From: Zantedeschia hybrid cultivar
Lineage: Eukaryota; Streptophyta; Magnoliopsida; Alismatales; Araceae
Direction of reading: 5' to 3'
DNA length: 64,000 nucleotides
NCBI GenBank assembly: GCA_030544215.1
Contig: JARZZO010000003.1
Span: 49,086,045 to 49,150,044, forward strand
Part shown: piece after piece, positions 1-11,403 of the stretch
How the letters are laid out: each line of letters opens with the position of its first letter
Numbering within the stretch: position 1 is the stretch's first letter
Made by a program: the position numbers and the translations under genes
Notes under the pieces: model-generated
Databases searched by the model: none
Told to the model about the DNA's origin: nothing
Seen by the model: only the letters and a program-made list of their open reading frames with translations

Positions 1-466
1 CCTTCTGGATTTGAGAAGGTTAGTATAATAGGGAGATAGAACTGGGGGAAAAGATAGAGGAGGATGGGGAAGGGAGGAACACCCAATTCCATTGTTGTTA
101 TTATTGATATTGCTTGAGTTAGGGGAAAGAGTGAGGAGGACGAGGGTTCCCCTTCTACTTGATGTTGTCGTTGCGATTACCTGGAATTGTTCGCACCAGG
201 AAGAGGATGGCACATTGCTCGGAGTGGAACATGATGAGGAGAAGGGAGGAGTTGCCTGTCATTGCCATCGCTTACAGTTGCTTATGTCTAGCATGGGGAA
301 GAGGAAGAGGAAGCGGAAGGCATGCTAGCTCAGAGGGGAAGAGAATGATAGTCTCAATTGTGGGGGTGGGGGGGGGGGGGAGGGTACTATTGTCTTTTAA
401 ACACTTTGCCTGAATCTCTCTTCTTTTTTCTCTTTCCAAACAAGATTCAATAAAAGTAATTATTTT
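1..466. other. Unassigned G-rich to AT-rich segment
   Basis: Purine-rich sequence up to about 400 (several GAGGA/GGAAGA runs and a poly-G tract near 366-381), then AT-rich. Open frames at 92-328 and 159-413 overlap each other, are low-complexity, and resemble no family I recognise. I see no gene here. Confidence 0.3.
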
Positions 467-3400
467 TGTTATGCCCTACATCTTTACAACACATTAATGA
501 ATTTAATTAATTTAAGTTGAATCAATTAACTAATTATGAGAGTATTAGAGAGTTTTAAGTAATTTAATTTAGTGCAATTAACTTATTAGTGAAGATCTAT
601 TAGCTCATTCAAGTGAATTAAAATGGTTCATTAACTTAGTTAAAATTCTAGATTCGTATGTACCAGATAGCAGCTTGATAAAATTATTATAATTTTTTGT
701 AGAGAACTTGGATTGAGGTGTGGTTAGTCCCATTAGAAAGAGAACAAAAATATCTATAACTTTGCATAATATTAGTTTTAAAAATTTAGATGTTTTAAAG
801 GTCAAAAATATTTATGATAAATTATAGAAATTGTTATTAGTAGGAAATAAGTCATAATGGAACTAGGATTCGAATTAAGAAATAAGGAAAAGTGCAACTA
901 ATGGAAACCACGACCTAAAAAGTTTTAAAATAGGTATTAGAATTATATTATAAGTAGTAGACGATATATTTGAGTACATTTAAGATTCCAATTCATAGGT
1001 AGAAAGTTATAATTTGAATCCTATTCAAACTAAGATTCTATGTACATATTTATTTGATACAATATTGGAATTTTAAGAATAATTTCATGTATAAAATTTA
1101 ACATTCGGTGATCCAACTTCTATTAGAAATATAACTCAAAATTTTTGAACTTGAGTGAAAATCATATTTATAAAATAATCGTTTATTAGTTAGAATTTGC
1201 ACATCTTTTGACGGGAATAAAATCTGCCATATTTCTGAATTCGGAGTACCTAGAACAATAGATTAGTAAAATAGGGATAATTTTTTGCTCAGAAGTTCAA
1301 AAATAGTGAGCTTGGTGGCATGGAAAGAGCATAAAAAGTTATAATTTTTTTAGAAGGGAGTTTTTCCCAACTCTAACGAAGGGGTCAAATTTAAAGATTT
1401 CAACAAAAGAAACTAGAGATTGTGAAAATAGATTTCGATTTGCACTAGGATTGTTATTTTAATTTGAAGTGAAAGTCTTGTTAAATAATATTCCGACCTT
1501 AAGGAGGAAGGGAGAGTTAATATTAGATATGGAAAGGAAAATTAACTATAAATAACTCCTTAAATCCATGTTGGAGCCATTAAGGTCGCAGTTCTTCTTG
1601 GAGGGTAAGTTCATGATATTATTTTTGGAGGAAAGAGAGAGGAAAAACTATTAGGCTGCAAGAGAGTGCTTCGTTAGCATGAGACTTTTGGGGCCTTAGA
1701 AGGTGTGAAGAATAGTTTAAAGGGTTAAAAGTAGTGAAACTTACTTGAAAAAACTCTATGAATCACTAAAACTCGATCTTTCTTCAAGAGGTGAGCGGAT
1801 AACTCTAAACATAAACTATTTTGTACTAAAAAATTATATTATTTTTTAAGTTTTTAAAAACTAATCAATGGATAAGAAGTTTGATCTGAATGTCTACTTT
1901 ATGCTCTTCAATTTTTATAATATTTTGATTTTATTTACTATTTATTTCATGATTAATTTATCAGCTTATGCAATTTGTCCATTGAGTCTGTTATATTTCT
2001 AATTGTAATCACCTGAGTTATAGATGTTCGTTCTCCTCTGTCAAATGTCCAATTGGCTTGAAATTTTATTAAAAGTTTATTTTGAAAGTTAACTTCATGC
2101 GTAATAAATTTTATAATTTTTTGAATTAATTTTATATTTACTTCTCATAATTTTCTTGTCAACTTGCGAACTTTCTATCTTAACAATTTTGAAATTTCAA
2201 CTTGCAGACCTTTTTATCTCATTTTATTCATGTCCACATTATGCCAAATTTTGTGGAGACCTCTGGCATAATCTTCTTGACCATTATGTAATGTTTGGCA
2301 ATTTTTTAACTCCATTTGATATTTAATTTATCATTTGTTTAAGTTGGAAGAATTCTATAAAAGTCGAATTTTCGAAATCAATGTAGGAGTCCAAAATCAT
2401 ATCAAAATCAGCATGAAAAATCATGAAACTTTTCCAAAATCTTTAATGTAATACTTTGATATTATCACCATATTGGATTATTTTATGAATCTATTTGATA
2501 TTTATTTGATTATTCTTACTATTTTTGTCTTGAAATTTGATATTCATGTCGATAAATTATGATTAATTCTGAAAATTTTAAAAAATTACTTATATCTTTA
2601 TAAATATATTTTAACCATGTTTAACCAAATTTAACTTGATTTTCAGTTCTATATCATAATACACTTTATTATGATATTATGCACAACTCTATATGAATAA
2701 AGAATATTAAATCTGTTTGATTCACGTTGACCATTAAATTTTCATGGACTCACATTTTCTATCTCTTTAAAGCATGTGTGATATAAATATGTAAAATATA
2801 TGTATATAGATAATGCTTAGGGCTGTGAACGGAAATCCGATTATCCGGTTTTTTGATCCATTACCGAAAAAAAACATATGTTTCCGATAAAAAAATATCC
2901 GTCCGATAGCTATCGGAATCGGATATTTCTGATAAGCTATCGGAATCGGATATTTCTGATAAGCTATCGGAATCGGAAACAGAAACTCTTGTTTCCGTAT
3001 CCGCTTTCCGATTTTCGATTCCGATTGTTATTAAATTTATTATTAAGAATAATATTAATCTTAAGATTGTTTTAATCTTATTAATCATTATCTAATATAA
3101 TTAATCATTATTTAATATACTAAGACGTCTTGGTTATATTTAGGTTTTATTTTATATGTTTTAAACAAATAAATCAAGAAATCAATAATTTTTTATAATT
3201 ATCGGAAATAATATTCGATTCCGATATCGGAATCGGAAACAAATCGGAAACAGAAAATAGACTTTCCGATTTTATCGGAAACGGAAACGGATAATGCACT
3301 TTCCGATTTTATCATAATCGGAAACGGAAATAGGCTATCCTTAATGCTACAGTAGGAGATTTTTTGGGTAAACCTTGTAAATATTCGCAAGATAGATCAG

Positions 3401-4521
3401 AACCTATGAATGGGGTATCCGTAGTTCTACGTAATAGCTAAAACTTTTATGTCGCTTATCTAACTGCATTGGTATTTATGTAGGTGCTCTTTATATTGTG
3501 GTTAGATATATATCTTATATATTTAAGTAAAAATATGATAATTAATATACCTTATTACATGATAATTTGATTTGACTTATGATATGACATTTGATTCGAT
3601 CCTTATAATTAATATGTTGTCTAAATCACTTATTTGATCAACTATGTTCTTACTTAATTAATTATTCATATCATCTTTTGATTAGCCTATTGATCAACAT
3701 TTGTTTCTCTTTAAATTCGATAATCATGTTATGTTCTGAATAGTTTTTCCTTTATGATCTTATGACTTTACTATAATCTATGATATGTGAATTTAAATCA
3801 TAAAAATATAACTAAGTTACACATGCTATTAGTCATGTGAGAATTTGATATCTATTATGTAAACCTCTTATGAACTTGAGGTTATTTGTTCGATCAGTAC
3901 AGTAGCTAGAGAATTATGATATGAAATGTGAATTTTGTTATTTGAACATCTTAGAAAATGTTTATATGTTAATATTTGACAAGGATGACATAGTTCATAT
4001 CATTTCCTTGATATATTATATGTAAAATTTGATTCGATCATCATGCTTAGTGTAATTATGTAATATAACTTGCAAAGTTATTATATATTAAGTCATGTAG
4101 ATGATTTGAAGCATATTGAGTGATGCTGTTACAAATATGACCAACTGTTTTTTAGAAGAAATCGATTCGGAATCTACTTAGAAGGAGAATCAAGTTTGTT
4201 GGATTTTTGGATTTTCATAAGAACTTTCGATTATCTTAGTTTAAAAATTTATTTTCTAAAATAGTGGTTGATGTAATAAAATTGACTATGAGATATTTGA
4301 TGTAAATTCTTTTATTTAGTGAGCTTGAGAGTTGAGATATTATTTGATGAATATTATTAATTATATATTTTGGTATTTGATTGTTTATTTAAATTTGTGA
4401 TAACATTTATTTAAATTATCTTGTGATTTATTTATCTCTCATATATATTAGTTAAGTCGATGTTATGTATTCAAAGTCTGATGTGAGTTGATGTACTGAA
4501 TTGAATTTCAGAGGCGTAACA
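467..4521 (+). mobile_element. Candidate very long solo LTR (Gypsy type)
   Basis: The block begins TGTTATGCC at 467 and ends GGCGTAACA at 4521, a 9-bp terminal inverted repeat with one mismatch and the TG...CA ends of an LTR. TGTNACGCC-type ends are common in plant Ty3/Gypsy LTRs. Removing the nested hAT element (2818-3340) leaves about 3.5 kb. A TATA-like CTATAAATA lies near 1547, which suggests + orientation. The 5-bp flanks (ATTTT left, ATTAG right) do not match cleanly, so an intact target duplication is not shown. The interior is AT-rich with no coding potential. It could instead be two unrelated AT-rich relics; there is no second LTR copy in the window to compare. Confidence 0.45.
2818..3340. 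mobile_element. Non-autonomous hAT element, copy 1 (inside the long LTR)
   Basis: Starts TAGGGCTGTGAACGG and is filled with short inverted and direct copies of TCGGAAACGGA-like motifs, the kind of subterminal transposase-binding repeats seen in Ac/Ds-type elements. Flanks ATAATGCT (2810-2817) and TTAATGCT (3341-3348) make an 8-bp target duplication with one mismatch, as expected for hAT. The right terminus is worn and does not end in the CCCTA seen in the copies at 18704 and 29793. It has no transposase. It is younger than the surrounding LTR. Confidence 0.65.
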
Positions 4522-4526
4522 ATTAG

Positions 4527-5092
4527 ATATTTTCGATAAACTCTCGTGATCAGAAACGAAAACACTTATTTCCGTATTGAGTTTTCGATTTTCAATTCTA
4601 ATTATTATTAAATTTATTCTTAACGATAATATTAACCTTTGATTTTATTAATACGTGATTTTTGTTATGTTATTGTGACTAATTTCACTAGGGTGTGGTG
4701 ATTTTTTTTTTAAAATGATATTTAGTTGAAAGTCTTTTCTTAAGTATCTTTTAACATTTAGTTGTGAAGTTTAATGTATATAATAGATTTTTAAATGTAA
4801 TTTTTTGGATATAGGATTACACTCATTATATTTTAATCTTATTGATCATTATCAAATGTATTAGGACTTGTTAGTTATATCTAGGCCTCATTTTATATGT
4901 TTTAAATAAATAAATAAATAAATAAATTAATGATTTTTTATGATTATTAGAAATAATATCCGGTTTCAATATTAAAATCGAAAATAAATAAAAAAATATT
5001 TTTCAATTTTATCAAAATCGAAAATAAAAATAAGTATTGTTATCGAATCTGAAAACAGAAACACGCCTGTATCCTACCCGTTTTGCAGCCCT
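4527..5092. mobile_element. Truncated hAT relic, same family, right end only
   Basis: Homologous to the interior of the 2818 element (gapped similarity from 4527) and ends GCAGCCCTA at 5092, the family's right terminus. The left end is missing: the sequence joins directly to the long LTR candidate. It lies about 260 bp upstream of the fibrillarin start codon and so forms the distal promoter boundary of that gene. Confidence 0.5.
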
Positions 5093-5214
5093 AGGGTAAA
5101 CCGTCAATCATGCGAACCGTTAGCGGGTATTTACCGGAGCCATGTTCTTCTCACGGGTTACGGCTGTAGAGGCGGCTTGTGCCCAGAGGGAGAGAGAGGG
5201 CTCGCTCGGCTTCA

Positions 5215-5223
5215 AAACCCTAA
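5215..5223 (+). promoter_or_regulatory. Telo-box in the fibrillarin 5' region
   Basis: AAACCCTAA lies 127 bp upstream of the start codon, with partial repeats just downstream (AAACCCTTA at 5229 and AAAACCCTT near 5254). Telo-boxes are typical of plant promoters and 5' leaders for ribosomal-protein and ribosome-biogenesis genes, which fits fibrillarin. A pyrimidine-rich stretch follows. No consensus TATA box is obvious. Confidence 0.6.
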
Positions 5224-5349
5224 TTACTAAACCCTTAGCTCAAACGCCTTTAAAAACCCTTCGCACCTCTCCCCTTCAGAAGGAAAGCCAAAACCTAAAC
5301 ACCCTTCCTGGTATCTGCTCGCGCCGCGGCCGCCAGCCACCGCAGCAGG

Positions 5350-8300
5350 ATGAGGCCTCCGAGGGGCAGAGGTGGGTTCGGCGGTGGCGGGAGGGGAAGG
5401 GGGAGAGGGGACGGCGGCGGTCGCGGTGGCGGGAGGGGAGATGGCGGTCGCGGCGGCGGGAGGGGGCGCGGCGGCGGGAGGGGCGGCGGGCGCGGCGGTG
5501 GCCGGGGCCGAGGCGGCGGGCGCGGGGGAATGAAGGGTGGGAGCAGGGTCGTGGTTGAGCCCCACCGGCACGGGGGGGTGTTCGTGGCCAAGGGCAAGGA
5601 GGACGCCCTCTGCACCAAGAACATGGTCGTCGGCGAGGCCGTCTACGGCGAGAAGCGCATCGCCATCCAGGTAAAACCAAGAAAGCTCTTCCTTTTTTTT
5701 GTTTTCCTTCTATGTCATTCTTGGTCATGTGAAGTTTTGGGATGCTCATAGAGGAAAAGCTCGTTCTTTGTTGGATGCGAAAGTGTATGTTTTTTCTTGT
5801 GTAAAACATCTGCTTGTGTTTGCAAAATTTCTTCAGAATGAGGATGGGACGAAGACCGAATACCGAGTATGGAATCCGTTCCGATCGAAACTTGCGGCAG
5901 CGATTCTGGGTGGTGTGGACAACATATGGATAGTATGCACAGAACTCTTTTTGCTTCTTCTACCAATTCGAATGATTATTTTGTGTTGGGCCTCCATTTG
6001 TGGAGATATGCATTGTCAAATTCGTCTCCCCGAGGAAAAGGAAAAAAAGAAAAGAACAGGCTTTGGTAGAGCATGTCATCAGTTATTTTGTTGTGTTGAG
6101 CTTTTTCTCTGACAGTGATGCCAAATGTTCTTCTGGAGTACTTTCTCACTGTTATTCCCGGTTCTTGTTGTTTGGGTAGACCCCTGGGTCTCGAGTGCTC
6201 TACCTTGGGGCGGCGTCCGGAACTACGGTATCCCATGTGTCTGACATTGTTGGACCAGTAAGTTTTGGTTTTGGCTGATTCGTTTATGGTTCTTTATAAC
6301 TTTTTTTTGGGTGCCTCTTGGAATGCCAAGTTGATATCTGCCCCTCCTGCAGACAGGAGTTGTTTATGCAGTGGAATTTTCCCACAGAAGTGGGAGGGAT
6401 CTGGTGAACATGGCGAAGAAACGGACGAATATCATTCCTATTATTGAAGATGCGAGGCATCCTGCAAGGTACCGGATGTTGGTTAGCATGGTGGATGTCA
6501 TCTTTTCTGATGTTGCACAACCAGATCAGGTATGATGTCAGTATTCCTAATTGAAACACTTTTAGATGGTCCTTGCTTGTGAGAGTCTGTTTGGGTTATA
6601 TTCTTGTCAATATCTTGCAATTTATTAAAAAAGAGTTCCCTTTCACAGGGTGGTGTAATTTTTTAAGACTCCCTCTTTTGTGAGATGTTATTCTTTCAGG
6701 GCTTTCTGCTTTTGGACATCTTTTTCCTTTGATTTGATACATTTATAAAACTGAGTTACTTTGATTCCTTTTTTTGTATAACAATTTCTACTGTTTTATC
6801 AAGGTTTTCATATTTCTTTTTTATCCTTATATTTTCTCTGTTGATGATATGTTTAGTTACTTGGATGCCGTTATGAGGAATGAGAGTGCACGGTGGATGT
6901 TTAATTGGTTGCAATGCTCAAGATTCATTTCCCTAATTTGTTCTCTTTTCCTTTTCCTGTTTCTTGCACTTCTTATGTTCTGGAATGTGATCTGCAAGTG
7001 ATGAGTACTTGGATTCCCCTTCAGGACATCATATGGATGATGCAACTCCAAGATTCTGATGCACTTTAGAGTCTTCCATATTGTGTGTCATTGAAATTGC
7101 TTTCTAATTGTCTAGGTTATACTTCCTTATCTTATTCTTATGATTCTCAAATTTTCTTATTTTATCAGTCTTTCATTTTATGCTCTGTGGACAATTTATC
7201 ACCAAAATTTCATCGTGCAAGTGAATCATCCGATGTTCATAATTCTGACTGAAATTCATTTAACTGCCTTTTTTGCATCTTGTTCCTTTTTGTGTCAAGC
7301 TTGTATGAAATAAGAGTGGATGATGCACTTTCAACTCACTGCTGGCCATATGCATGAAAATTATCTTAAGTTGCTATGGTTATATGGTTTGCTGCATTAT
7401 CCAGTCAAGCAGTTAAATGCACACATCTGATTCAAGTTCATACTCATACTCATACTCTATCCATGTCTAAAATTTATACCCAGTCAAGTAGTTGATGCCC
7501 ACATCTGATTGACATTCATATACATGCTCTATTTCTGTATTTTGAAGTTCATACTATTGCTCTATCTATGCTTACATCTTGTTCTTCAATATCAAGTATA
7601 TAACATGATTAATTAAGAGGATGCAATTTCGAGTAACAATTTCATAAGTATGATTGAAAGGTTCTCCCTGCTCTTGCCGTGTCTATATGTTGCTCCCATT
7701 TCCTAACATTCATCAGGCATATGATGATTACTTGGATTCCCCTTCAGGACATTATTATGGGTGATGCAATATCCAAGATTCTGATGCATTCTCTCTTTTT
7801 AAGTGTGTATCTTCTTGGTGTTGGGAAATTATTATTTTTTTTCTGGTGCCTTATGTTTTACTTCTGAACTGAGACTTTCCTGCCAGGCACTGCTTTTGCA
7901 CACTTGTATGATGTCATCGATTTCAAAATGTTTTAGAAAATTACAGTATGGCTACTGTATTTTTATAATGAGATGTCCAAGTTTCACTTTTATGTTGCAC
8001 ATCGTTGCTTGACAATTTTTGGTTTGTGATTTCCATTCTGATATTTACAGGTCTGCTTGGGTTCTTATCTCCACAGTTTAAAACTTCTAAAGAACTGTTG
8101 GTGATCAAAATCAACTGTTTTTGTTTGGCATTTTTGTGGAGTACAAGTTTGTCTATATTTGTAACTTTGCTTTGTGTCTGTGTTTGCTTTCTTAGGTGCA
8201 CCACCATCATGAAATACCAATTATTTTCTTTTAGACCATCATGAAAAAAATTATTATACCTAATTATGTTACAGTTCCATTCTACTATTCTAGAGCTTCT

Positions 8301-11300
8301 TGTGAGATGGCAAATGATGCATAACTTATAATCTTATCCTACACTCTGAAATACAGTGTGGAAGAAACTCCGCTTATTATCTGATGCCATCACTGTTTTG
8401 ACTAATATCTTTCCATGCATTCTTACTCATGGTTTTAGACATTGGCTAGTCTTTTGGGACATTTGTCTAAGATTTAAGGTGTTTATCTCTTGTCTGTGTA
8501 TTATGAGGATCTGTTGTAGCATTTCTAATTACAGGTTGTTCATAGTTGTAGATGAGGGTTCTTGAAAGTTGAAATAAATCTATGAGATTCCAAGTTTCTT
8601 TGTATTAGGGGAGTCAAAAATAGGGTTAGATTAAACCCAAACGATTTTGGTTGTGGGTTAATGCAGTTATCCGATAATCCATTAGGTGATATAAACAATA
8701 AAATATCCTGTATGGGGGAAAAAAAAGTCACCAAGTCCTCATAAGGGAAACTTGCTCTTTAGACTCGTAGAATTCTTGTGATGAGTAATAGTTGTTCAGG
8801 AGCTTTCAGCTTGTGTTAAACCTTTTTTAACGTGATTTTATTTTTAATCTTATTATAGACCATGTTGAGATGCCTGATATTTGCATTACTAGTAATTTTA
8901 TCCTGCATTCTGGGATGGACAAACCTCTTGTTATTATCTGATGCTGTCAGCTTTTGACATCTTTTCTGTTGCATGAGTAATTCTCTTGATAACCTTGATG
9001 AGCATTTGGCTAAGAATCAAAACTTTTTATCTAGGTAATAGGAAGATTCACGTATGACATTTGTATTTGTGTATTGACGAGGTAACGAGTGGATGTTTTT
9101 GAATGTGTACGAGGGACTAAGAATTACAACAAGGGAAGTTTATAGAAAGAAGTTGCTTGTAATGTTTGGAAAATTTAACCATAAGATTTGTGGTTGTGGA
9201 TCAATGCAATCTATATATAAATGGGCTAGCACAAAGAAAAAGGGTGCTAGTTAAGATTACTTGTTTCATTGAGTTCATTGAGAAAGGCTAATATAATAAT
9301 CTTTAGAAAGGATGTAGAATTTCTTCTTTACACATCGGTATAGAAATTTGTGAAGAGAAATATTTCTTAAGAATAAGAATACATGTATGCCCATTGAAAG
9401 AAAGCATATTTGTTGCACTATTATCCCCTTAGAACCAAATCTATGAGAAAATTTATAAGTTGATTATTTTTTCTGTAGCATATGTTTCTTGTTATTTGCT
9501 GGTTATCATATCAAATTACGTTTGCCATTCTCATTTTTAGTGGAAAGGATGTCTCAAGATTTTTTTTCACTTTGTTAGTTGGTTATCTCATGAAAAATGA
9601 TTTTTTTCCTTGGGCGCTCTTGGTCACTTTAATGTTAGTCTGAAAGGTGGTTGACCATCTGAAAACATGAGTTGCACGATAAACCTTGGCTTGACTTATG
9701 AGAAATTGTCCTTAAAGAGAATTAGCATTCATGATATGTAAGAGAGATTTTTTTGAGGATCTTGTTGCTGCAATGTATAGTGGTTTCCTCCTGCTTCTCT
9801 TTTTCCCTGTCCATTTTTTATCTGTTAGGGAAACATTCTATGGTTTAATAGCTGTCTCTTCTCCGTATCTCAGCATATGACATCAAGTCTGTGATAATTC
9901 CTTGTCCATGTAATTCTCACCATAAGAGTTTGGTTTGCTTTACTAGTACTTGTGTTGTTTATTTGGTAGTACTCTTTTGGTTTCAAGGTTCCTTAGTTGG
10001 ACATGTTGATATTGAAGCTTTCTAGATATATGGAAAATGCTGTGCGTCAAGAATGTTAGAACTGTGGGCCATCAAATGAGAACTAATGTTTCAGCCAGAA
10101 GGAATGTCGCGACAGCATTTAGGGGGTGTTTGCATTTTCAATAATTCTCCGGAAAGTAAAGAATCACGTGAAATATTTCCTGGGGAATAAAAGATCACAG
10201 GAAGTAATTTCCTGTAAAACAAAAACACGTGTTTTGCGAATCTTACAAAAAAATAAAAGATATGGAGAGAATGTGATGTGAGGATGTGATGTGGAGAGAG
10301 AGAGAGAGTGGTAAATATTTTCGGCTAGGGAAACAGATCCCAGGGAAAAAAAAGGAATATTCCGAGAATACAGGAAACATTTTACCAATTATTTTTTACC
10401 ATGTGAAAGTTAGGGAAAATGTTTCACAGGGAAATTTTAGCCAGCGCAAACACCCCCACCCCCCTAGTTTTCTCATTGGGAGTATTCTTGGTTTTTAAGT
10501 TTTCTGCAGTGTGAACTTGGATGTTCTAAACAACCAATATATGCTGCCATTTCAGTTGCCCCAGATGCTACAATACCTTTTCATAATACGTTCATTCTTC
10601 CTTGTGTATAATGAATCGATTACTCTATTTCTGCGAACCACAGTTTGTAGAGGTCACATCACCCACTTAATGTACGAGTAGTGAAGAAATATACTGGAAT
10701 TTTGAATTATACTCCCTCTTAAATAATCCCTTGTTGAAGTAAACCAATAAAGTTGGACAGAGGAAGCAGGTTGTTTTCCTCTGTTCCTATATGAAGGTGT
10801 TTGACTTCAATGCAGTCGTTTTCTACTAGCGGAAAATATTTTGAACAGTTCATCATCCGTTAAAAATATTGCTCTTGTTTTATTCACCACCTTGTTCTGA
10901 AGTGAATAGTTTCATATTATTGAGGTGTTTTTATGTTTGCCGTTCTTCCGCAGGCAAGGATATTGGCCTTGAATGCTTCGTATTTCCTGAAAAATGGTGG
11001 ACACTTCGTGATTTCTATCAAGGTATGTTGCTTATTCTCTAACTTTTTCTCTTGAAAGTAGTGTCACAGCATGGCTGTCTGCATACGTTAAAATCTTGGC
11101 TAGGGATGAGTTATCAATTGGAGTTTTAACATTTGTAGTGCTGAATTTAGGCTTTCGATATTTATATTGTTAGAATTGTACGTTGTGATCTTTACAAGGC
11201 CGATTCTTCTTTTGTTCTAGGCCAATTGCATAGACTCCACTGTGCCTGCAGAGGCAGTCTTCTCCCAGGAGGTGAAGAAACTGCAAGCCGAGCAGTTCAA

Positions 11301-11403
11301 GCCTGCGGAGCAGGTCACCCTCGAGCCCTTTGAACGAGATCATGCCTGTGTTGTTGGTGGCTACCGAATGCCGAAGAAGCAGAAGGCTGGAGCTGGGTCG
11401 TAG
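5350..11403 (+). CDS. FIB: Fibrillarin, rRNA 2'-O-methyltransferase (six exons)
   Basis: Catalytic subunit of nucleolar box C/D snoRNPs; transfers methyl groups from SAM to ribose 2'-OH of pre-rRNA. Exons: 5350-5670, 5837-5932, 6180-6257, 6353-6529, 10954-11022, 11221-11403, giving 307 residues. All introns are GT-AG and phase 0, and the six exons join without a frame break. Residues 5-60 are an RGG-rich GAR domain for nucleolar targeting. The conserved core follows: HRHGGVFVAKGKED near 72-85, SAM-binding LYLGAASGTT at 146-155, FSDVAQPDQ at 216-224, and SIKANCID around 245-252. It ends with the usual YRMPKKQK plus a short tail. The start has A at -3, and no usable upstream in-frame ATG precedes the GAR domain. 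Exon 1 is extremely GC-rich, the others less so. Residue 140 is T where many orthologues have K before PG. Length matches plant fibrillarins (about 300-320). Intron 4 is unusually long at 4,424 bp. The gene looks intact. Confidence 0.97.
6993..7063 (+). ncRNA. Probable box C/D snoRNA, copy 1, in fibrillarin intron 4
   Basis: Perfect C box GTGATGA at 6998-7004 and D box CTGA at 7056-7059, 51 nt apart, closed by a TGCA/TGCA terminal stem (6993-6996 with 7060-7063). An internal C'-like ATGATGC lies at 7037-7043; the D' position is degenerate (CAGG at 7022-7025). The segment 7011-7021 (GGATTCCCCTT) is complementary to AAGGGGAATCC, which I recall as part of conserved plant 25S rRNA; the pairing is to be confirmed. 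By the box+5 rule the target would be a G in the GGGG run. A second guide would lie before box D (CTCCAAGATT). The copy at 7717 keeps boxes and guide while the surrounding intron has diverged, which argues for function. I do not assign a known snoRNA name. Confidence 0.72.
7401..7555 (+). repeat. Imperfect tandem duplication in intron 4, period about 79 bp
   Basis: CCAGTCAAGCAGTT...CACATCTGATT at 7401 recurs as CCAGTCAAGTAGTT...CACATCTGATT at 7480, followed in both by a TCATACTCATAC-like tract. It shows local duplication in the same intron as the duplicated snoRNA. No function is evident. Confidence 0.5.
7717..7788 (+). ncRNA. Probable box C/D snoRNA, copy 2, in fibrillarin intron 4
   Basis: Paralogue of the upstream snoRNA, about 720 bp downstream. 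C box ATGATGA at 7721-7727, C' GTGATGC at 7761-7767, D box CTGA at 7781-7784, with a short GCA/TGC terminal stem. The guide block TACTTGGATTCCCCTTCAGG is identical in both copies, and TCCAAGATTCTGATGCA before and across box D is also shared. Differences cluster in the D'-C' spacer. Its C' box is a better match than in copy 1. Intron-encoded C/D RNAs are normally released by splicing, debranching and trimming, so expression would follow fibrillarin. Confidence 0.7.
8325..9050 (+). repeat. Pair of diverged direct repeats in intron 4
   Basis: A block at about 8325-8490 (TTATCCTACACTCTG, TTATTATCTGATGCCATC, GACATTTG) reappears at about 8887-9045 (TTATCCTGCATTCTG, TTATTATCTGATGCTGTC, AGCATTTGGCTAAGA). 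Similarity is gapped and moderate. With the 7401 repeats and the snoRNA pair it shows that intron 4 grew partly by segmental duplication. I see no convincing further C/D RNA in these blocks. Confidence 0.4.
10122..10457. mobile_element. Small TIR element (MITE) in fibrillarin intron 4
   Basis: A perfect 12-bp terminal inverted repeat, GGGGGTGTTTGC at 10122-10133 and GCAAACACCCCC at 10446-10457, encloses 336 bp with no coding capacity. Internal arms share TTTCCTG/CAGGAAA and CACGTG/CATGTG motifs in inverted order. No clear target duplication is visible because the right flank is C-rich. The superfamily is uncertain; G-rich TGTTTG termini occur in several plant TIR groups. It contributes to the length of intron 4. 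Confidence 0.7.

Noticed and set aside
3366..5100. GGGTAAAC at 3367 and again after the hAT right end at 5093, as a possible 8-bp target duplication
   Set aside because: No hAT left terminus follows the first copy, and accepting it would put 1.7 kb of unrelated sequence in the element; probably chance.
5142..5809. Several long open frames on both strands over fibrillarin exon 1 (e.g. 5142-5558 +, 5227-5571 -, 5276-5809 -)
   Set aside because: They are shadows of the very GC-rich GAR-domain repeat in other frames; all are low-complexity R/P/G/A sequence without domains.
11090..11160. Weak C/D snoRNA-like motifs in fibrillarin intron 5 (GGATGA...CTGA)
   Set aside because: C box has a mismatch, spacing is only about 30 nt, and there is no terminal stem or conserved internal boxes.
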